The notes under the pieces are model-generated. The model did not search any database and was not told where the DNA came from. It saw only the letters and a list, made by a program, of their open reading frames with translations. The position numbers and the translations under genes are program-made. From positions 1 to 64,000 of the forward strand of contig JBATXM010000198.1 in the NCBI GenBank assembly GCA_049673305.1: 64,000 bases of DNA. Direction: 5' to 3'. Position 1 is the stretch's first letter. Each line of letters starts with the position of its first letter. This document shows, piece by piece, positions 46,108-55,795 of the stretch. Source of the DNA: GCA-003244245 sp049673305. GTDB lineage: Bacteria > Actinomycetota > Actinomycetes > Mycobacteriales > Pseudonocardiaceae.

Positions 46108-46695
46108 ATGACCGACCCGAAGCAGCGATTGCTCGCCGACACCGTCAAGTACCTGGCGGCCAACGGCGCCGCCGACATCAGCCTGCGTCAGCTAGCCGCC
46201 GCGCTCGGCACCAGTCATCGGATGCTCATCTACCACTTCGGTTCCAAGGCAGGCCTGCTCATCGAGGTCGTCCGGACGATGGAGCAACGCCAACGCGAGA
46301 TCTTCGCGGAGCTTGAGCTGGATGCAGATGCATCTCCGCCAGACATCGCGCGACGGTTCTGGCGGCGGCTGAGCGATCCGGCAATGTGGCCGTATGCGCG
46401 GCTGTTCTTCGAGATGTACAGCCGAGCGCTTCAGGGCAACCCTTGCGCGGCTCCGTTGCTGGAAGGCATTGTCGAGAGCTGGCTGGGCCCGCTGACCGAA
46501 TGGAACCGCCGCCAGGGCATCCCCCCACAGGCAGCTCAAGCAACTGCCCGCCTAGGAGTCGCTGTGGCCAGGGGCCTCCTGCTCGACCTACTGGCCACCA
46601 ACGACCGTGAGGGCACCGAAGCGGCCATGGAGCAGTTCATCGCGATGTACCAGGCGACGTACCCAGACAATGAAGAGGCCCTCCCCGTGAGCTAG
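46108..46695 (+). CDS. TetR family transcriptional regulator
   Basis: A 195-residue TetR regulator. The N-terminal HTH is DISLRQLAAALGTSHRMLIY followed by HFGSKAGLL. The ligand domain is helical, with PYARLFFEMYSRALQG. ATG 46108 has GGAGG 12 bases upstream. It is divergent from SRPBCC-amidohydrolase-permease across the 30-bp palindrome, so it most likely represses that operon and itself. Confidence 0.9.
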   Translation: MTDPKQRLLADTVKYLAANGAADISLRQLAAALGTSHRMLIYHFGSKAGLLIEVVRTMEQRQREIFAELELDADASPPDIARRFWRRLSDPAMWPYARLFFEMYSRALQGNPCAAPLLEGIVESWLGPLTEWNRRQGIPPQAAQATARLGVAVARGLLLDLLATNDREGTEAAMEQFIAMYQATYPDNEEALPVS

Positions 46696-46739
46696 GTCAA
46701 CCCGGTCGGCCAGCAGCACTCCCGAGTAGGATCTGTGGC

Positions 46740-48182
46740 GTGCCTCAGTCCGGTGTTCGTGTTCGGTTCGCCCCGTCGCCGACGGGCATGTTCCATGTCG
46801 GGAACGCTCGCTCACTGTTGCTGAACTGGGTGGTGGCGAGGCAGTCCGGCGGGACGTTGGTGTTGCGAATTGAGGACACCGATGCGGCGCGGAGCCGGCC
46901 GGAATGGACTGAGGGCATCCTGCGGATGATGGCCTGGCTAGGTGTTGGCCCTGGCGAGTACGAGGGGCCGCTGTTTCAATCCGACTACTCCGAGCAGCAC
47001 CAGGCCACTGTAGAGGCGCTGCTGGCCGCCGGGCAGGCGTACTACTGTGACTGCACCCGGGAGGCGGTGATCGCCCGAACCGGGGACTCCCACAAAGGCT
47101 ATGACGGGTTCTGCCGGAACCGCAGTCTGACGGCTGGCGCGGTGCGCTTCCGGACTCCGGACTTCGGCGTCACCACGGTAGTGGATCTGATCCGTGGCAA
47201 GCCGACGTTCGACAACGCGCTGCTGGAGGACTTCGTCATCGCCCGTGCCGACGGGTCGGCGCTGTTCCTGCTGGCTAACGTCATGGACGACATCACCATG
47301 GACATCACGCACGTGATCCGGGGCGAGGAACATTTGTCGAACACTCCCAAGCAGCAGTTGCTGTGGGAGGCACTGGGGCAGGAGCCGCCGATCTGGGCGC
47401 ATGCCCCGATTCTGGTGAACGAAAAACGACAAAAGCTGTCCAAGCGGCGGGACCGGGTCGCGTTGGAAGAATTTAAGTCGGAGGGCTATCTGGCCGAGGC
47501 GATGCGCAATTACCTCATGCTGCTGGGGTGGGCGCCGTCCGGAAATCGAGAGATCGTGCCGTGGTCGGTGATCGAAACCGAATTCCGACTGGAAGACGTC
47601 AACCCCAGTCCGGCGTTCTTCGATGTCCGGAAGCTGCAGGCGTTCAACGGTGATTACATCCGCGCATGGGGCGTCGATGAATTCATCGACGCCTGCCAAC
47701 CGTGGCTGACCAGCGAGGATGCCCCGTGGCGGCCGGAACAGTACGACCCGGCAGCGTTCGCGGCGGTGGCCGAGTTGGCGCAGACCCGGCTTGCCGTGCT
47801 GAGCGACATTGTGCCGATGGTCGACTTCCTGTTCCTCGACGAGCCAGCCGACGATCCGGCGGTATGGGCTAAGACGATGAAAGACGGCGCAGGCGACTTA
47901 CTGGCTGCCGCGATCGCCGTGTTCGAATCCATCCCCTGGCAGGCCGAGACGATCAAGGCGTCGATGGAGGATATCGGCGCAACGCGTGGTCTCAAGCTCG
48001 GCAAAGCCCAAGCCCCCATTCGGGTCGCGCTCACCGGCCGCACAGTAGGACTCCCCCTGTTTGAGTCCATGGCTGTACTAGGGCGCGATCGGACGCTGGC
48101 CCGGTTGCGGGCAGCGGTAGCCCGGCTGGCTGGGCAGACCGACATCGGTGGCCAAACTAGTGGAGGGCACGGACGACTCTGA
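46740..48182 (+). CDS. gltX: Glutamate-tRNA ligase
   Basis: A 480-residue class I aminoacyl-tRNA synthetase charging tRNA-Glu. The HIGH motif is RFAPSPTGMFHVGNARS, and the KMSKS equivalent is KRQKLSKRRD. The discriminating start LRIEDTDAARSRPEW is typical. GTG 46740 begins just before the conserved residues. It stands alone on the plus strand, converging with the LuxR-type gene. Confidence 0.95.
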   Translation: MPQSGVRVRFAPSPTGMFHVGNARSLLLNWVVARQSGGTLVLRIEDTDAARSRPEWTEGILRMMAWLGVGPGEYEGPLFQSDYSEQHQATVEALLAAGQAYYCDCTREAVIARTGDSHKGYDGFCRNRSLTAGAVRFRTPDFGVTTVVDLIRGKPTFDNALLEDFVIARADGSALFLLANVMDDITMDITHVIRGEEHLSNTPKQQLLWEALGQEPPIWAHAPILVNEKRQKLSKRRDRVALEEFKSEGYLAEAMRNYLMLLGWAPSGNREIVPWSVIETEFRLEDVNPSPAFFDVRKLQAFNGDYIRAWGVDEFIDACQPWLTSEDAPWRPEQYDPAAFAAVAELAQTRLAVLSDIVPMVDFLFLDEPADDPAVWAKTMKDGAGDLLAAAIAVFESIPWQAETIKASMEDIGATRGLKLGKAQAPIRVALTGRTVGLPLFESMAVLGRDRTLARLRAAVARLAGQTDIGGQTSGGHGRL

Positions 48183-48214
48183 CGCCGCAACGGTAAACCC
48201 ACGGTATACCCGGA

Positions 48215-50860
48215 CTACTGTGCAGCAACTCCGACGCACATCCGTAGCTGGGCGAACAATTCGTCTCTGCTGGTGACGTCCAATCGTTGGCGCATCCGGG
48301 CGACATGGTGTTCCACGGTCTTGGCCGAGATGAACAACCGTTCCCCGATCTGCCGGTAAGTCAGTCCGGTCAAGATCAGCTCGGCGACCTCCCGTTCCCG
48401 CTCGCTCAGCAGTGAAGCACCCCCTGATCCGCCGGTGGGCCCACCGAAAGGCACAGTGCCTGGACGCGAGGGGGGCATCGACTCGGCTGGCCCATCCTCC
48501 ACCGAAGAACCGGACGCGCCGGGCCCGGTAGCCCGCAGCGCCCGAGCACATCCCAGCAGAGTGACCATGACCTTGCGATCGGTGGTGCGGATCGCAGCCT
48601 GGCCCGCCAGCCGGGAGCCATCGTTGGCCAGCCCGATCGACTGCAGTCCACGGGCTGCGGACTCTACCTCAGAAGGATCGAACTGTCCGGCCAGCACCCG
48701 CATCCAGGCCCGGCCGGCGGCAGCGAGCACGGCGGCGTAGTGATGGCTCTTCGCTGCCTTCACCAGGGCCGCCGCATGCGGCTCGGCCGCACTGGGCTGC
48801 TCTCGCAGGATCGCGGCATGCAGGCCGTACCAGTGCAGCGGCGCGGCCCACAGCGGTGGATCATCCAAGCGCTCCAGCAGAATCCGGGCCTGTTCCAGGT
48901 GCGGCGCCACCCGGTCGAAATCTCCTAGCCTGGCCGCGGCCACGGCCAGCTCACCCAACGGCAACAGGGCGAACAAGTCCGCCGGGTGCCGGACGATCGC
49001 TTCCCGGGCTGCGGCCCAGGCTGCCGCCAGCGCGGGGATGTCGCTTTCGCGCCGGGCCAGGCCGACCGCCAGCGCGGCGGCGAACAGTTCCTCCCGTGGT
49101 TCACGGGTGCCCGATTCGGGGACGGTGCGGGCAAGCCAGCACCTGGCCAGCACAGGGTCACCCCGGATCATCGCAGTCCAGGCCAGCAGGAGCTGGTAAC
49201 GGGCTCGAGCAAACAGCCCACCAGCACCGCTGGCCAGGGCCCGCTCCAAGACCGAGACAGCGACGTCGAGCTCGCCACAATGCAGCGCCACGATCGCCGC
49301 CAGCGCCGCCGGGGTATCCGGCAACAGCACGGTTGGTCCGCCCGGTTCAAGCAGCGCGGCGGCTCGGGTCAGCGTAGAGAGGGCCACCGTCGGGGAGCCG
49401 AGTACCGACTCCAGCACACCCGCAGCCATCAGCGACTCCGCCCCGGCCACCAACGTCGGCGGTCGGTCACCGTCGGAAGCTGCCAGCACCTCCCGAGCCT
49501 GCGCCAACGACCCGGTACCGAGCAGCGCCAGCGCGGCCAGCGGTGCCGCCGAGCCCATCCGTGCTGTGCCGACCCAGCGGTAGACCTCAGCGCTGCGCGC
49601 CAGCAGGCCACGCTGGGCCAAAACAGCGGCCGCGACGTTACCGGCCATGGCCAGATCGGGGCACGAGGGATCGGACAATGCCTCATCGGCAAGGCGCAGT
49701 GCCCGGTCCAGGTCACCAGAGAGAGCCGATGCCTGCGCCCGCCGGGGTGCCAACGAGGCCGCCTCAGCCCCGGCGGTGACGGCCTGGTCGTACAGCTGCA
49801 CAGCCCGCGCGGCCCTGTCAGACGCCCTGTCAGAGCCGGTCGGCTCGGACAGGGCGGCGTCGGCGGCCGCTGCGAAGACTGCTGCGAGCTCGCTTCCTCG
49901 GGCACCGGCCTCGACCAGCTGATGAGCTAGGGCGAGCACGGGCCGGCCACGTTCGAGGTGAGCGGCGAGCACCAGACGCTGCACCACCCGCCGGGCGCCC
50001 GGCGTGGCACCGGCCACCAGCGCCCGGCGCACCAGCGGGATCACCCTGGCTCCCTCATCCAGGCTCACGCCCCGCAGCAGACCGCTGGAGTGCGCCATCG
50101 ACAACAAGTCGGTGACCACGGCAAGATCTAGCGCAAGAACCTGAGCGAGGATGTCGGGGTCGGGGGCCGCGCCAAGCGCCACCGCCAGCAGCAATGCGCG
50201 TAACTGGGGGGCAATCCGGCCGAGGTCGTGACGAACGTGCTCGACAACCTCCGGCGGCAGCTCTGCGCAGTCGCCGTTGAGCGTGCCCACGGTAGGTAGC
50301 ACGTCCACGACCCGGTCAATCAGCCTCGGCACCCCGTCGGTCTGCTCGCCGAGCAGCTCGACCACCGCCGCAGGCAGTGCCTCGCCCAGCAGCGCCGCGC
50401 AGCGGATCTGGATTCCTCGCCGGTCCAGCCGATCCAGCAGCACCGGCGGCAGGTGAGCGCCCAGAGCGTCCTCAAGCTCGGCCAGCTCGGGCTTTCGCGG
50501 CCAAGGCCGGTATGCGACGACGAGCCGCGCGTCACTGGTCAGCGCCAGGTGGCGCAGCCGGTCGAGGTCAGGGCCCGCCAGCTGATGGGCGTCATCGACC
50601 AGCACGGCCACGTCCACGGACGGCGCCGGTCCCACCGAGGGCGCGAGCCCAACGGACGCCGCGTCCATTCCAACAACGGTGATCCCAGCCGCCCGATAGG
50701 CCTGGCGCAGGGCGGCCAGCAGCGCGCTCTTCCCGCACCCGCCAGTCCCGACGACACCGACGGTGAGGTGCGCCGACGGGTCGGCGCAGACCGCGTTGTA
50801 CAGCGTCTGCGCCGCCACCATCCCAGCCAGCGACGCCATTGAGCTCGTTGCCTGGTTCAC
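48215..50860 (-). CDS. Large LuxR-type ATPase regulator, IniR-like
   Basis: An 881-residue regulator of STAND/MalT architecture. Walker A is GVVGTGGCGKSALLAAL (about 34-50) and Walker B is VAVLVDDAHQL. A long alpha-helical repeat region follows, and the C-terminal LuxR HTH is LLSEREREVAELILTGLTYR with ISAKTVEHHVARMRQRL. GTG 50860 overlaps the Hsp70 stop (GTGA). Next to iniB it corresponds to IniR (Rv0339c) of M. tuberculosis, the sensor controlling iniBAC in cell-wall stress. The coupling to Hsp70 suggests the chaperone helps sense or load the inducer. Confidence 0.85.
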   Translation of the reverse strand: MNQATSSMASLAGMVAAQTLYNAVCADPSAHLTVGVVGTGGCGKSALLAALRQAYRAAGITVVGMDAASVGLAPSVGPAPSVDVAVLVDDAHQLAGPDLDRLRHLALTSDARLVVAYRPWPRKPELAELEDALGAHLPPVLLDRLDRRGIQIRCAALLGEALPAAVVELLGEQTDGVPRLIDRVVDVLPTVGTLNGDCAELPPEVVEHVRHDLGRIAPQLRALLLAVALGAAPDPDILAQVLALDLAVVTDLLSMAHSSGLLRGVSLDEGARVIPLVRRALVAGATPGARRVVQRLVLAAHLERGRPVLALAHQLVEAGARGSELAAVFAAAADAALSEPTGSDRASDRAARAVQLYDQAVTAGAEAASLAPRRAQASALSGDLDRALRLADEALSDPSCPDLAMAGNVAAAVLAQRGLLARSAEVYRWVGTARMGSAAPLAALALLGTGSLAQAREVLAASDGDRPPTLVAGAESLMAAGVLESVLGSPTVALSTLTRAAALLEPGGPTVLLPDTPAALAAIVALHCGELDVAVSVLERALASGAGGLFARARYQLLLAWTAMIRGDPVLARCWLARTVPESGTREPREELFAAALAVGLARRESDIPALAAAWAAAREAIVRHPADLFALLPLGELAVAAARLGDFDRVAPHLEQARILLERLDDPPLWAAPLHWYGLHAAILREQPSAAEPHAAALVKAAKSHHYAAVLAAAGRAWMRVLAGQFDPSEVESAARGLQSIGLANDGSRLAGQAAIRTTDRKVMVTLLGCARALRATGPGASGSSVEDGPAESMPPSRPGTVPFGGPTGGSGGASLLSEREREVAELILTGLTYRQIGERLFISAKTVEHHVARMRQRLDVTSRDELFAQLRMCVGVAAQ

Positions 50861-52674
50861 GGGCCCGACTCATGGCGTCGGTTGGGCTCGGTGGTGGTGG
50901 CCGGCGTCGTCGTCGGGACGGCCGTCGTGGTCGGGGGGGGCGAGGGCGCCTTGGTGGGCTGGACAGGCGTGGGGGCGACGGTGGGAGTGGGGTCAGCCGT
51001 CGTGATCGGCTGGGGTGGTGCGCTGCGCGGGGAGGGGGGGATGGACCAGGTGGTGGTCCAGGTGTAAGTGGTGACCCAGGGGGGCGCGGGCGCGCTGATG
51101 GGTGCCCTGGGGGGGTCCTGCTTGGCGGCGGCGGTGGCAGGTTTGCTCGGTACGGCGGGGGGTGTGGTACGGACGGAGCCACCGGAGCTCCCCCTGGACG
51201 AGCTTTCGTCGCTGGTTGCCTCGGCATCCGGTGCTGGGCTAGCGGAGCCGGATGCCGGAGCCCTGGGCGCCAGCGGGCCACGAGGCGCCGAGGTTCCGGC
51301 GTCCGCCTGAGGGCTGGGGCCGCTGCGGGAAATCAGGAACGGGACTGATGCCACGCCAGCGACGGTGAAGAAGGCGAGACCGCCGGCTAGGGCGACCTGC
51401 TTCACCCGCCGGGAGCGGGCTCGGCGCCCGTGGAGCTGGGTAGCGTCGACGTCCAGCGGGATGGCGGTCAGGGATGGTCGTTGCGGAGTCTGCGCCAGCG
51501 TGCGACCCGCGACGGTGGACTCGGGGGCGACGGTGGATGGCTCGGGAACGGCCTCTGCCCGGACCGGCGGGTCGCCAGCGAGGTCCTCGGCGGTGGTGTC
51601 GGTGGGGAACGCGGAGAGGGCGGCGCCGAGTGCGATGGCGGCTTTGGGGTCGGCGTCGACGGCGACGGGGCGGCCAAGTTCAGCGGAGACGAGTTGCGCG
51701 ACGAGTGGTACCCGGGAAGAGCCGCCGACCAACAGCACCACATCGAGGTCCTGCGCGGTGAGTTCGGCGGATCGCAATGCCTGGTGTAGTGCCTCGATGG
51801 TCCGGGCCACCTGGGGGCGGATCATGTCTTCGAACTCGGCCCGAACCAACCGGACCTGGGAGTGGATCCCGGGGGCCAGGACAGGGATCGTGACGTCGGT
51901 ATCGGCCGAGAGCGCTTCTTTGGCTTCGGTGCATTCTCGTCGTAGCGCGGCGGTCGCGGCGAGGGTAGCGGGGTCGGTAGGGTCAAGCTGCGTCACAGCA
52001 GGAACCGCGGCGAGGACGTGGCTGAAGACGGCGTCGTCAAAATCCACGCCGCCGAGGTGGTCAAGCCCCTGGGGACGCCCGAGCACGGAGAAGGTGCTGG
52101 CGCCAGTCTTGCGGACGACGGCCACGTCGAAGGTTCCGCCGCCGAGGTCATAGACCGCGATGGTGCTGCCCAGCTCGATCCGTCCTTGGAGCGCGTAGCT
52201 GGCGGCGGCGGCCTCAGGCTCGGTGCGCAAGGCGATCTCGGGGAGCCCGGCAGCATGAAATGCCCGTGCCATGGTCTGGATCTTGTACGTTCCCCAGCTG
52301 GCCGGGTGTGTGATCACGATACCGGCGGCGGGGCCACCCTCGCGTTGCATCACCCGGTCGATGACCCAGCGGAGCACCATGGCGGCGATCTCGGGTGCGG
52401 AGTGCGGCTGGCCCCCGATCACCATCGGGACCTCGTCACCGATGCGCCGCTTGAACTCGCGGACCACCCGCTCAGGATCGGTGACGGCGCGACGCTCGGC
52501 GGCCTCCCCCACCACCACCTGCCCATCGGGCGCGAGATAGACCACCGAGCTCACCGCCGTGGAACGGGTGCCCAGCGGGATCACCTCGGGCAGTGCCCGC
52601 CGGCCCTCCTCCTCACGGCAGATCGCCGCGGCGGTGAAGGTGGTGCCCAGGTCAATCCCGAGCCAGTAGCTCAT
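50857..52674 (-). CDS. Membrane-anchored Hsp70-family protein
   Basis: A 605-residue protein. Residues 1-385 are an Hsp70/actin ATPase domain: GIDLGTTFTAAA, IAVYDLGGGTFDVAVV and LLVGGSSRVPLVAQLV. The usual peptide-binding domain is missing. One helix, QVALAGGLAFFTVAGVASVP (about 424-445), follows, then about 155 residues very rich in Pro, Ser and Thr, likely outside the membrane. ATG 52674 is preferred (MSYWLGIDLG). It is divergent from iniB and coupled to the IniR-like gene. Related Hsp70 genes accompany IniB in several actinobacteria; the tail suggests cell-wall contact. Confidence 0.85.
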   Translation of the reverse strand: MSYWLGIDLGTTFTAAAICREEEGRRALPEVIPLGTRSTAVSSVVYLAPDGQVVVGEAAERRAVTDPERVVREFKRRIGDEVPMVIGGQPHSAPEIAAMVLRWVIDRVMQREGGPAAGIVITHPASWGTYKIQTMARAFHAAGLPEIALRTEPEAAAASYALQGRIELGSTIAVYDLGGGTFDVAVVRKTGASTFSVLGRPQGLDHLGGVDFDDAVFSHVLAAVPAVTQLDPTDPATLAATAALRRECTEAKEALSADTDVTIPVLAPGIHSQVRLVRAEFEDMIRPQVARTIEALHQALRSAELTAQDLDVVLLVGGSSRVPLVAQLVSAELGRPVAVDADPKAAIALGAALSAFPTDTTAEDLAGDPPVRAEAVPEPSTVAPESTVAGRTLAQTPQRPSLTAIPLDVDATQLHGRRARSRRVKQVALAGGLAFFTVAGVASVPFLISRSGPSPQADAGTSAPRGPLAPRAPASGSASPAPDAEATSDESSSRGSSGGSVRTTPPAVPSKPATAAAKQDPPRAPISAPAPPWVTTYTWTTTWSIPPSPRSAPPQPITTADPTPTVAPTPVQPTKAPSPPPTTTAVPTTTPATTTEPNRRHESGP

Positions 52675-52837
52675 CCTCGCGTACCCCTCCTTCCTCCAAT
52701 CCCCTAACGCGGCGGCAGACAACCCGGTGCGATCCCCGATGCCCGGCCGCGGTGGGGCCGCCTAGCTTAGGTCCCACCCCGCCAGGCAGCTCAACCCTGC
52801 CGGCCCCCCACCTGCCATCAAGGGAGCAAGCACCGTC

Positions 52838-53842
52838 ATGACCACAGCGCAAAGCCTGATGGAGTTCATCCTCAACCTGCTGCGTGACAGCGACGCCAAA
52901 GCCGCTTTCGTCGCCGACCCGCACAAGGCGCTGGCTGACGCTGGTCTGGGCGAGGTGTGCAGCGAGGATGTGTCCGACGCAATGTCCTACGTCGCTGAGT
53001 ACCACCCGGTAACCTTCGTCGGCAACTCCGAGAACCACCCTGAGGCCACCAACTTCGCCCCGCACCCCGCCAGCGACCGGCCCGACCACAACTACCGGCC
53101 CGACCACAATTACGGGCCTGACCCCCACGCCAGCCCAGTGCATCAACTGGAATACGTCACCAACAACTACTCCTACACCGACAACCACGACACGCTGGTC
53201 GACAAGTCAGTGAACCAGCACATCTGGAACGAGGGCACCCTCGCCCAACGCTTCGATGACCACTCGGTGACCGCGACGGATCACTCCGTGGCCTCCGGCG
53301 GTGACCTCAACGGTGCCGTGGCCAACGGCAACAACAACGTCCTCGGCGACGGTGACAGCGTGGGCAACGCCACCCGCCTCGACGACCACTCTGTCCGTAC
53401 CGCGTTCACCGGTAACAACATCGCCGACCACGGCGGCGTCTCCGGGCACGACAACAACGACAACGCCACCAATCCTCAGCGCAGCAACGTCGCCACCAAC
53501 AACAGCGCGCTGGAGAACTCGCCACGCACCTCACAAGACACCACGAACAATGACTCCTTCAACGACTCACACAACCGGGAACCGCACCAGACCACAGTCG
53601 ACTCGTACAACGACGATTCACACCACCACACCACCACGGATTCTCTCAACCACCAATCCTTCAACGACGAGTCCTTCAACCACAACCTCAACAACCACGA
53701 GTCCTTCGACCACGACTCAGCAATCACCAACACCGACCAGCATGGTCTCCTGAACGCCAACCTCAGCCCGGCGATTGCTCTCCCGATACACGACAATGAG
53801 CTCAACGTGCTGAACCACAACGAGCACCACCTACCCGCCTAA
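52838..53842 (+). CDS. iniB: IniB N-terminal domain protein with His/Asn/Asp-rich body
   Basis: A 334-residue protein. Residues 1-58 match the IniB N-terminal domain (SLMEFILNLLRDSDAKAAFV, then ALADAGLG). The rest is low-complexity, made mainly of Asp, Asn, His, Ser and Thr, with repeats such as RPDHNY twice (18-bp DNA units at 53078-53095 and 53096-53113) and SFNDESFNHNLNNHESF. M. tuberculosis IniB is Gly/Ala-rich instead. No signal peptide is visible. It is probably a stress-induced partner of the dynamin-like pair that follows. Confidence 0.85.
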   Translation: MTTAQSLMEFILNLLRDSDAKAAFVADPHKALADAGLGEVCSEDVSDAMSYVAEYHPVTFVGNSENHPEATNFAPHPASDRPDHNYRPDHNYGPDPHASPVHQLEYVTNNYSYTDNHDTLVDKSVNQHIWNEGTLAQRFDDHSVTATDHSVASGGDLNGAVANGNNNVLGDGDSVGNATRLDDHSVRTAFTGNNIADHGGVSGHDNNDNATNPQRSNVATNNSALENSPRTSQDTTNNDSFNDSHNREPHQTTVDSYNDDSHHHTTTDSLNHQSFNDESFNHNLNNHESFDHDSAITNTDQHGLLNANLSPAIALPIHDNELNVLNHNEHHLPA

Positions 53843-53873
53843 CCCACCGGAGTAGCCTCCAGAGGAGCCAAAC

Positions 53874-53925
53874 ACCACGCCGGATCCGCCACCTCTCCCC
53901 TCTCCGGTGGCGGATCCGGCGTGGT
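53874..53925 (+). terminator. Strong stem-loop between iniB and the dynamin genes
   Basis: Perfect 20-bp inverted repeat (53874-53893 with 53906-53925) around a 12-base loop, without a T-run. It lies 31 bp after iniB and 29 bp before iniA. It should attenuate transcription, leaving more iniB than iniA/iniC mRNA. Confidence 0.75.
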
Positions 53926-53953
53926 ATGACCGCCGGCGGGAGAGGGCAACGCA

Positions 53954-55795
53954 GTGAGCTCAGCAGGGCCGGCAGGCCTGGACGTCGTTGACCGGACGAT
54001 CGGCTTGACCGAGGCCAGTGACCGGCCTGACCTGGGGCAACGATTGGCCCACACGCGTCGGCGACTACTCGACCCCACCGTGCGGGTGCTGGTGGTCGGC
54101 GAGTTCAAGCAAGGCAAGAGCCTGCTCGTCAACGCGCTGATCGACGCTGCGGTCTGCCCGGTGGACGACGACATCGCCACCGCGGTGCCCACGGAGATCT
54201 CTTACGCGCAGGCTCCCCGTGCGACGCTGGTGTGCGGGAGAGGTCATGGCTCCAACTCAAACAGCTCAGACAGCGCGGAGACCACCCGGATTCAGGTCCC
54301 CCTCGACACGCTCGCCAGTCACGTGTCCGAAGCGGGCCACGGGGCTCACCCGCAAGGCCTGCTGCGCGCCGAGGTCGGTATTCCCCGGCAGATCCTGGCT
54401 GACGGGCTGGTCCTGGTCGACACGACCGGCGTCGGCGGACTCAGCTCGGTGCATACCACCAGCACCCTGACCGCGCTGCCCACCGCCGACGCCGTGCTGC
54501 TGGTGTCAGACGCCTCGCAGGAATACACCGAACCAGAGATTGACTTCCTGCGCCAAGCGATGAAGTTGTGCCCCAACATCGCCTGCGTACTCACCAAGAT
54601 CGACCTCTACCCGCAATGGCGGCGCATCGCTGAGCTGGACCGCGTCCACCTGGCGGGCGCCACAGTGGAAGCGGATCTGCTGCCGGTGTCCTCGACGTTG
54701 CGCCTGCATGCGATGCGCACCGAGGACAACCAGCTGGCGCAGGAATCCGGATTTCCAGCGCTGGTGCGGTACCTGCTGGACGCCGTGGCGCAGGCCGATC
54801 AGCTAAGCCGGCGCAGCGTGGCCCATGACGTCTGCACCGTCACCGACTATCTTTCGGTCTCGCTACGGGCAGAACTGCAGGCGCAGCGCAGCCCCGACGA
54901 CGCTACGGCGCTGATGGCCGAGCTGCAGGCCGCCAAGTCCCGCGCTGAGAATCTGCATCGCCGCACATCACGATGGCAGCACACGCTCAGCGACGGAATG
55001 GCCGACCTGAACGCCGACATCGAGTTCGACCTGCGTGACCGGTTGCGCCAAGTGATCCGGCACGGTGAGGCGGCGCTGGAGCAGGCCGATCCGAGCGCGA
55101 TCTGGGAGCAGTTCACCGAATGGCTCACCCAGCAGCTCGCTGCCGCCACCTCCGACAACTTCGTGTGGGCAAACCAGCGAGTACAGCTGCTCGCCCACCA
55201 AGTGGCCGAGCACTTCGTCGAAGATGGTGGCGAGCTGCTTCCTGAACTGAGGTTAGGTGATGCAGCCAGCACATTGGACGCGGTGCCCGACCTACCAGCG
55301 CCGCACGTCGAGGACCCGAAGTTTTTCGGCAAGCTGCTCACGGGAATGCGGGGTTCCTACGGTGGCGTGCTCATGTTCGGCATGATGACCACACTGGCCG
55401 GGATGGCGCTGATCAACCCGATTTCGATCGCCGCCGGATTAATGCTCGGAACCAAGACGCTGCGCGAGGACAAGCAAAGCCGCCGCAAGCGCCAGCAGGC
55501 TGAGGCTCAGCTGCTGCTGCGGCGCCAGGTTGACGACGTCATCTTTCACGTCGGAAAGGAATGCCGGGACCGCCTGCGCCAGGTTCAACGGCTGCTGCGA
55601 GATCACTTCAGCGAGGTGGCGAGCGAGCTGCACCGCTCGCTGTCTGAGTCCATCCAAGCAGCGCAGATGGCCGCGAACACCGCGGGATCCAACCGGCAGC
55701 GGCGGATTAACCTGCTCACGGCCGAACTGGAGCGGATCGACGCGCTGCGAGACGACGCCCGCGCGCTCATGATTGCCCCAGGACACCGGTCGTGA
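53954..55795 (+). CDS. iniA: Dynamin-family GTPase, IniA-like
   Basis: A 613-residue bacterial dynamin-like protein. G1 is VGEFKQGKSLLVNAL (about 49-63), G3 VDTTGVGGL (about 154), G4 LTKIDLY (about 213). A hydrophobic paddle-like stretch, GVLMFGMMTTLAGMALINPI (about 471-490), is flanked by helical stalk segments. IniA-type proteins remodel membranes and help cells tolerate cell-wall drugs. GTG 53954 is the start, and the gene overlaps iniC by four bases (GTGA). Confidence 0.9.
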   Translation: MSSAGPAGLDVVDRTIGLTEASDRPDLGQRLAHTRRRLLDPTVRVLVVGEFKQGKSLLVNALIDAAVCPVDDDIATAVPTEISYAQAPRATLVCGRGHGSNSNSSDSAETTRIQVPLDTLASHVSEAGHGAHPQGLLRAEVGIPRQILADGLVLVDTTGVGGLSSVHTTSTLTALPTADAVLLVSDASQEYTEPEIDFLRQAMKLCPNIACVLTKIDLYPQWRRIAELDRVHLAGATVEADLLPVSSTLRLHAMRTEDNQLAQESGFPALVRYLLDAVAQADQLSRRSVAHDVCTVTDYLSVSLRAELQAQRSPDDATALMAELQAAKSRAENLHRRTSRWQHTLSDGMADLNADIEFDLRDRLRQVIRHGEAALEQADPSAIWEQFTEWLTQQLAAATSDNFVWANQRVQLLAHQVAEHFVEDGGELLPELRLGDAASTLDAVPDLPAPHVEDPKFFGKLLTGMRGSYGGVLMFGMMTTLAGMALINPISIAAGLMLGTKTLREDKQSRRKRQQAEAQLLLRRQVDDVIFHVGKECRDRLRQVQRLLRDHFSEVASELHRSLSESIQAAQMAANTAGSNRQRRINLLTAELERIDALRDDARALMIAPGHRS

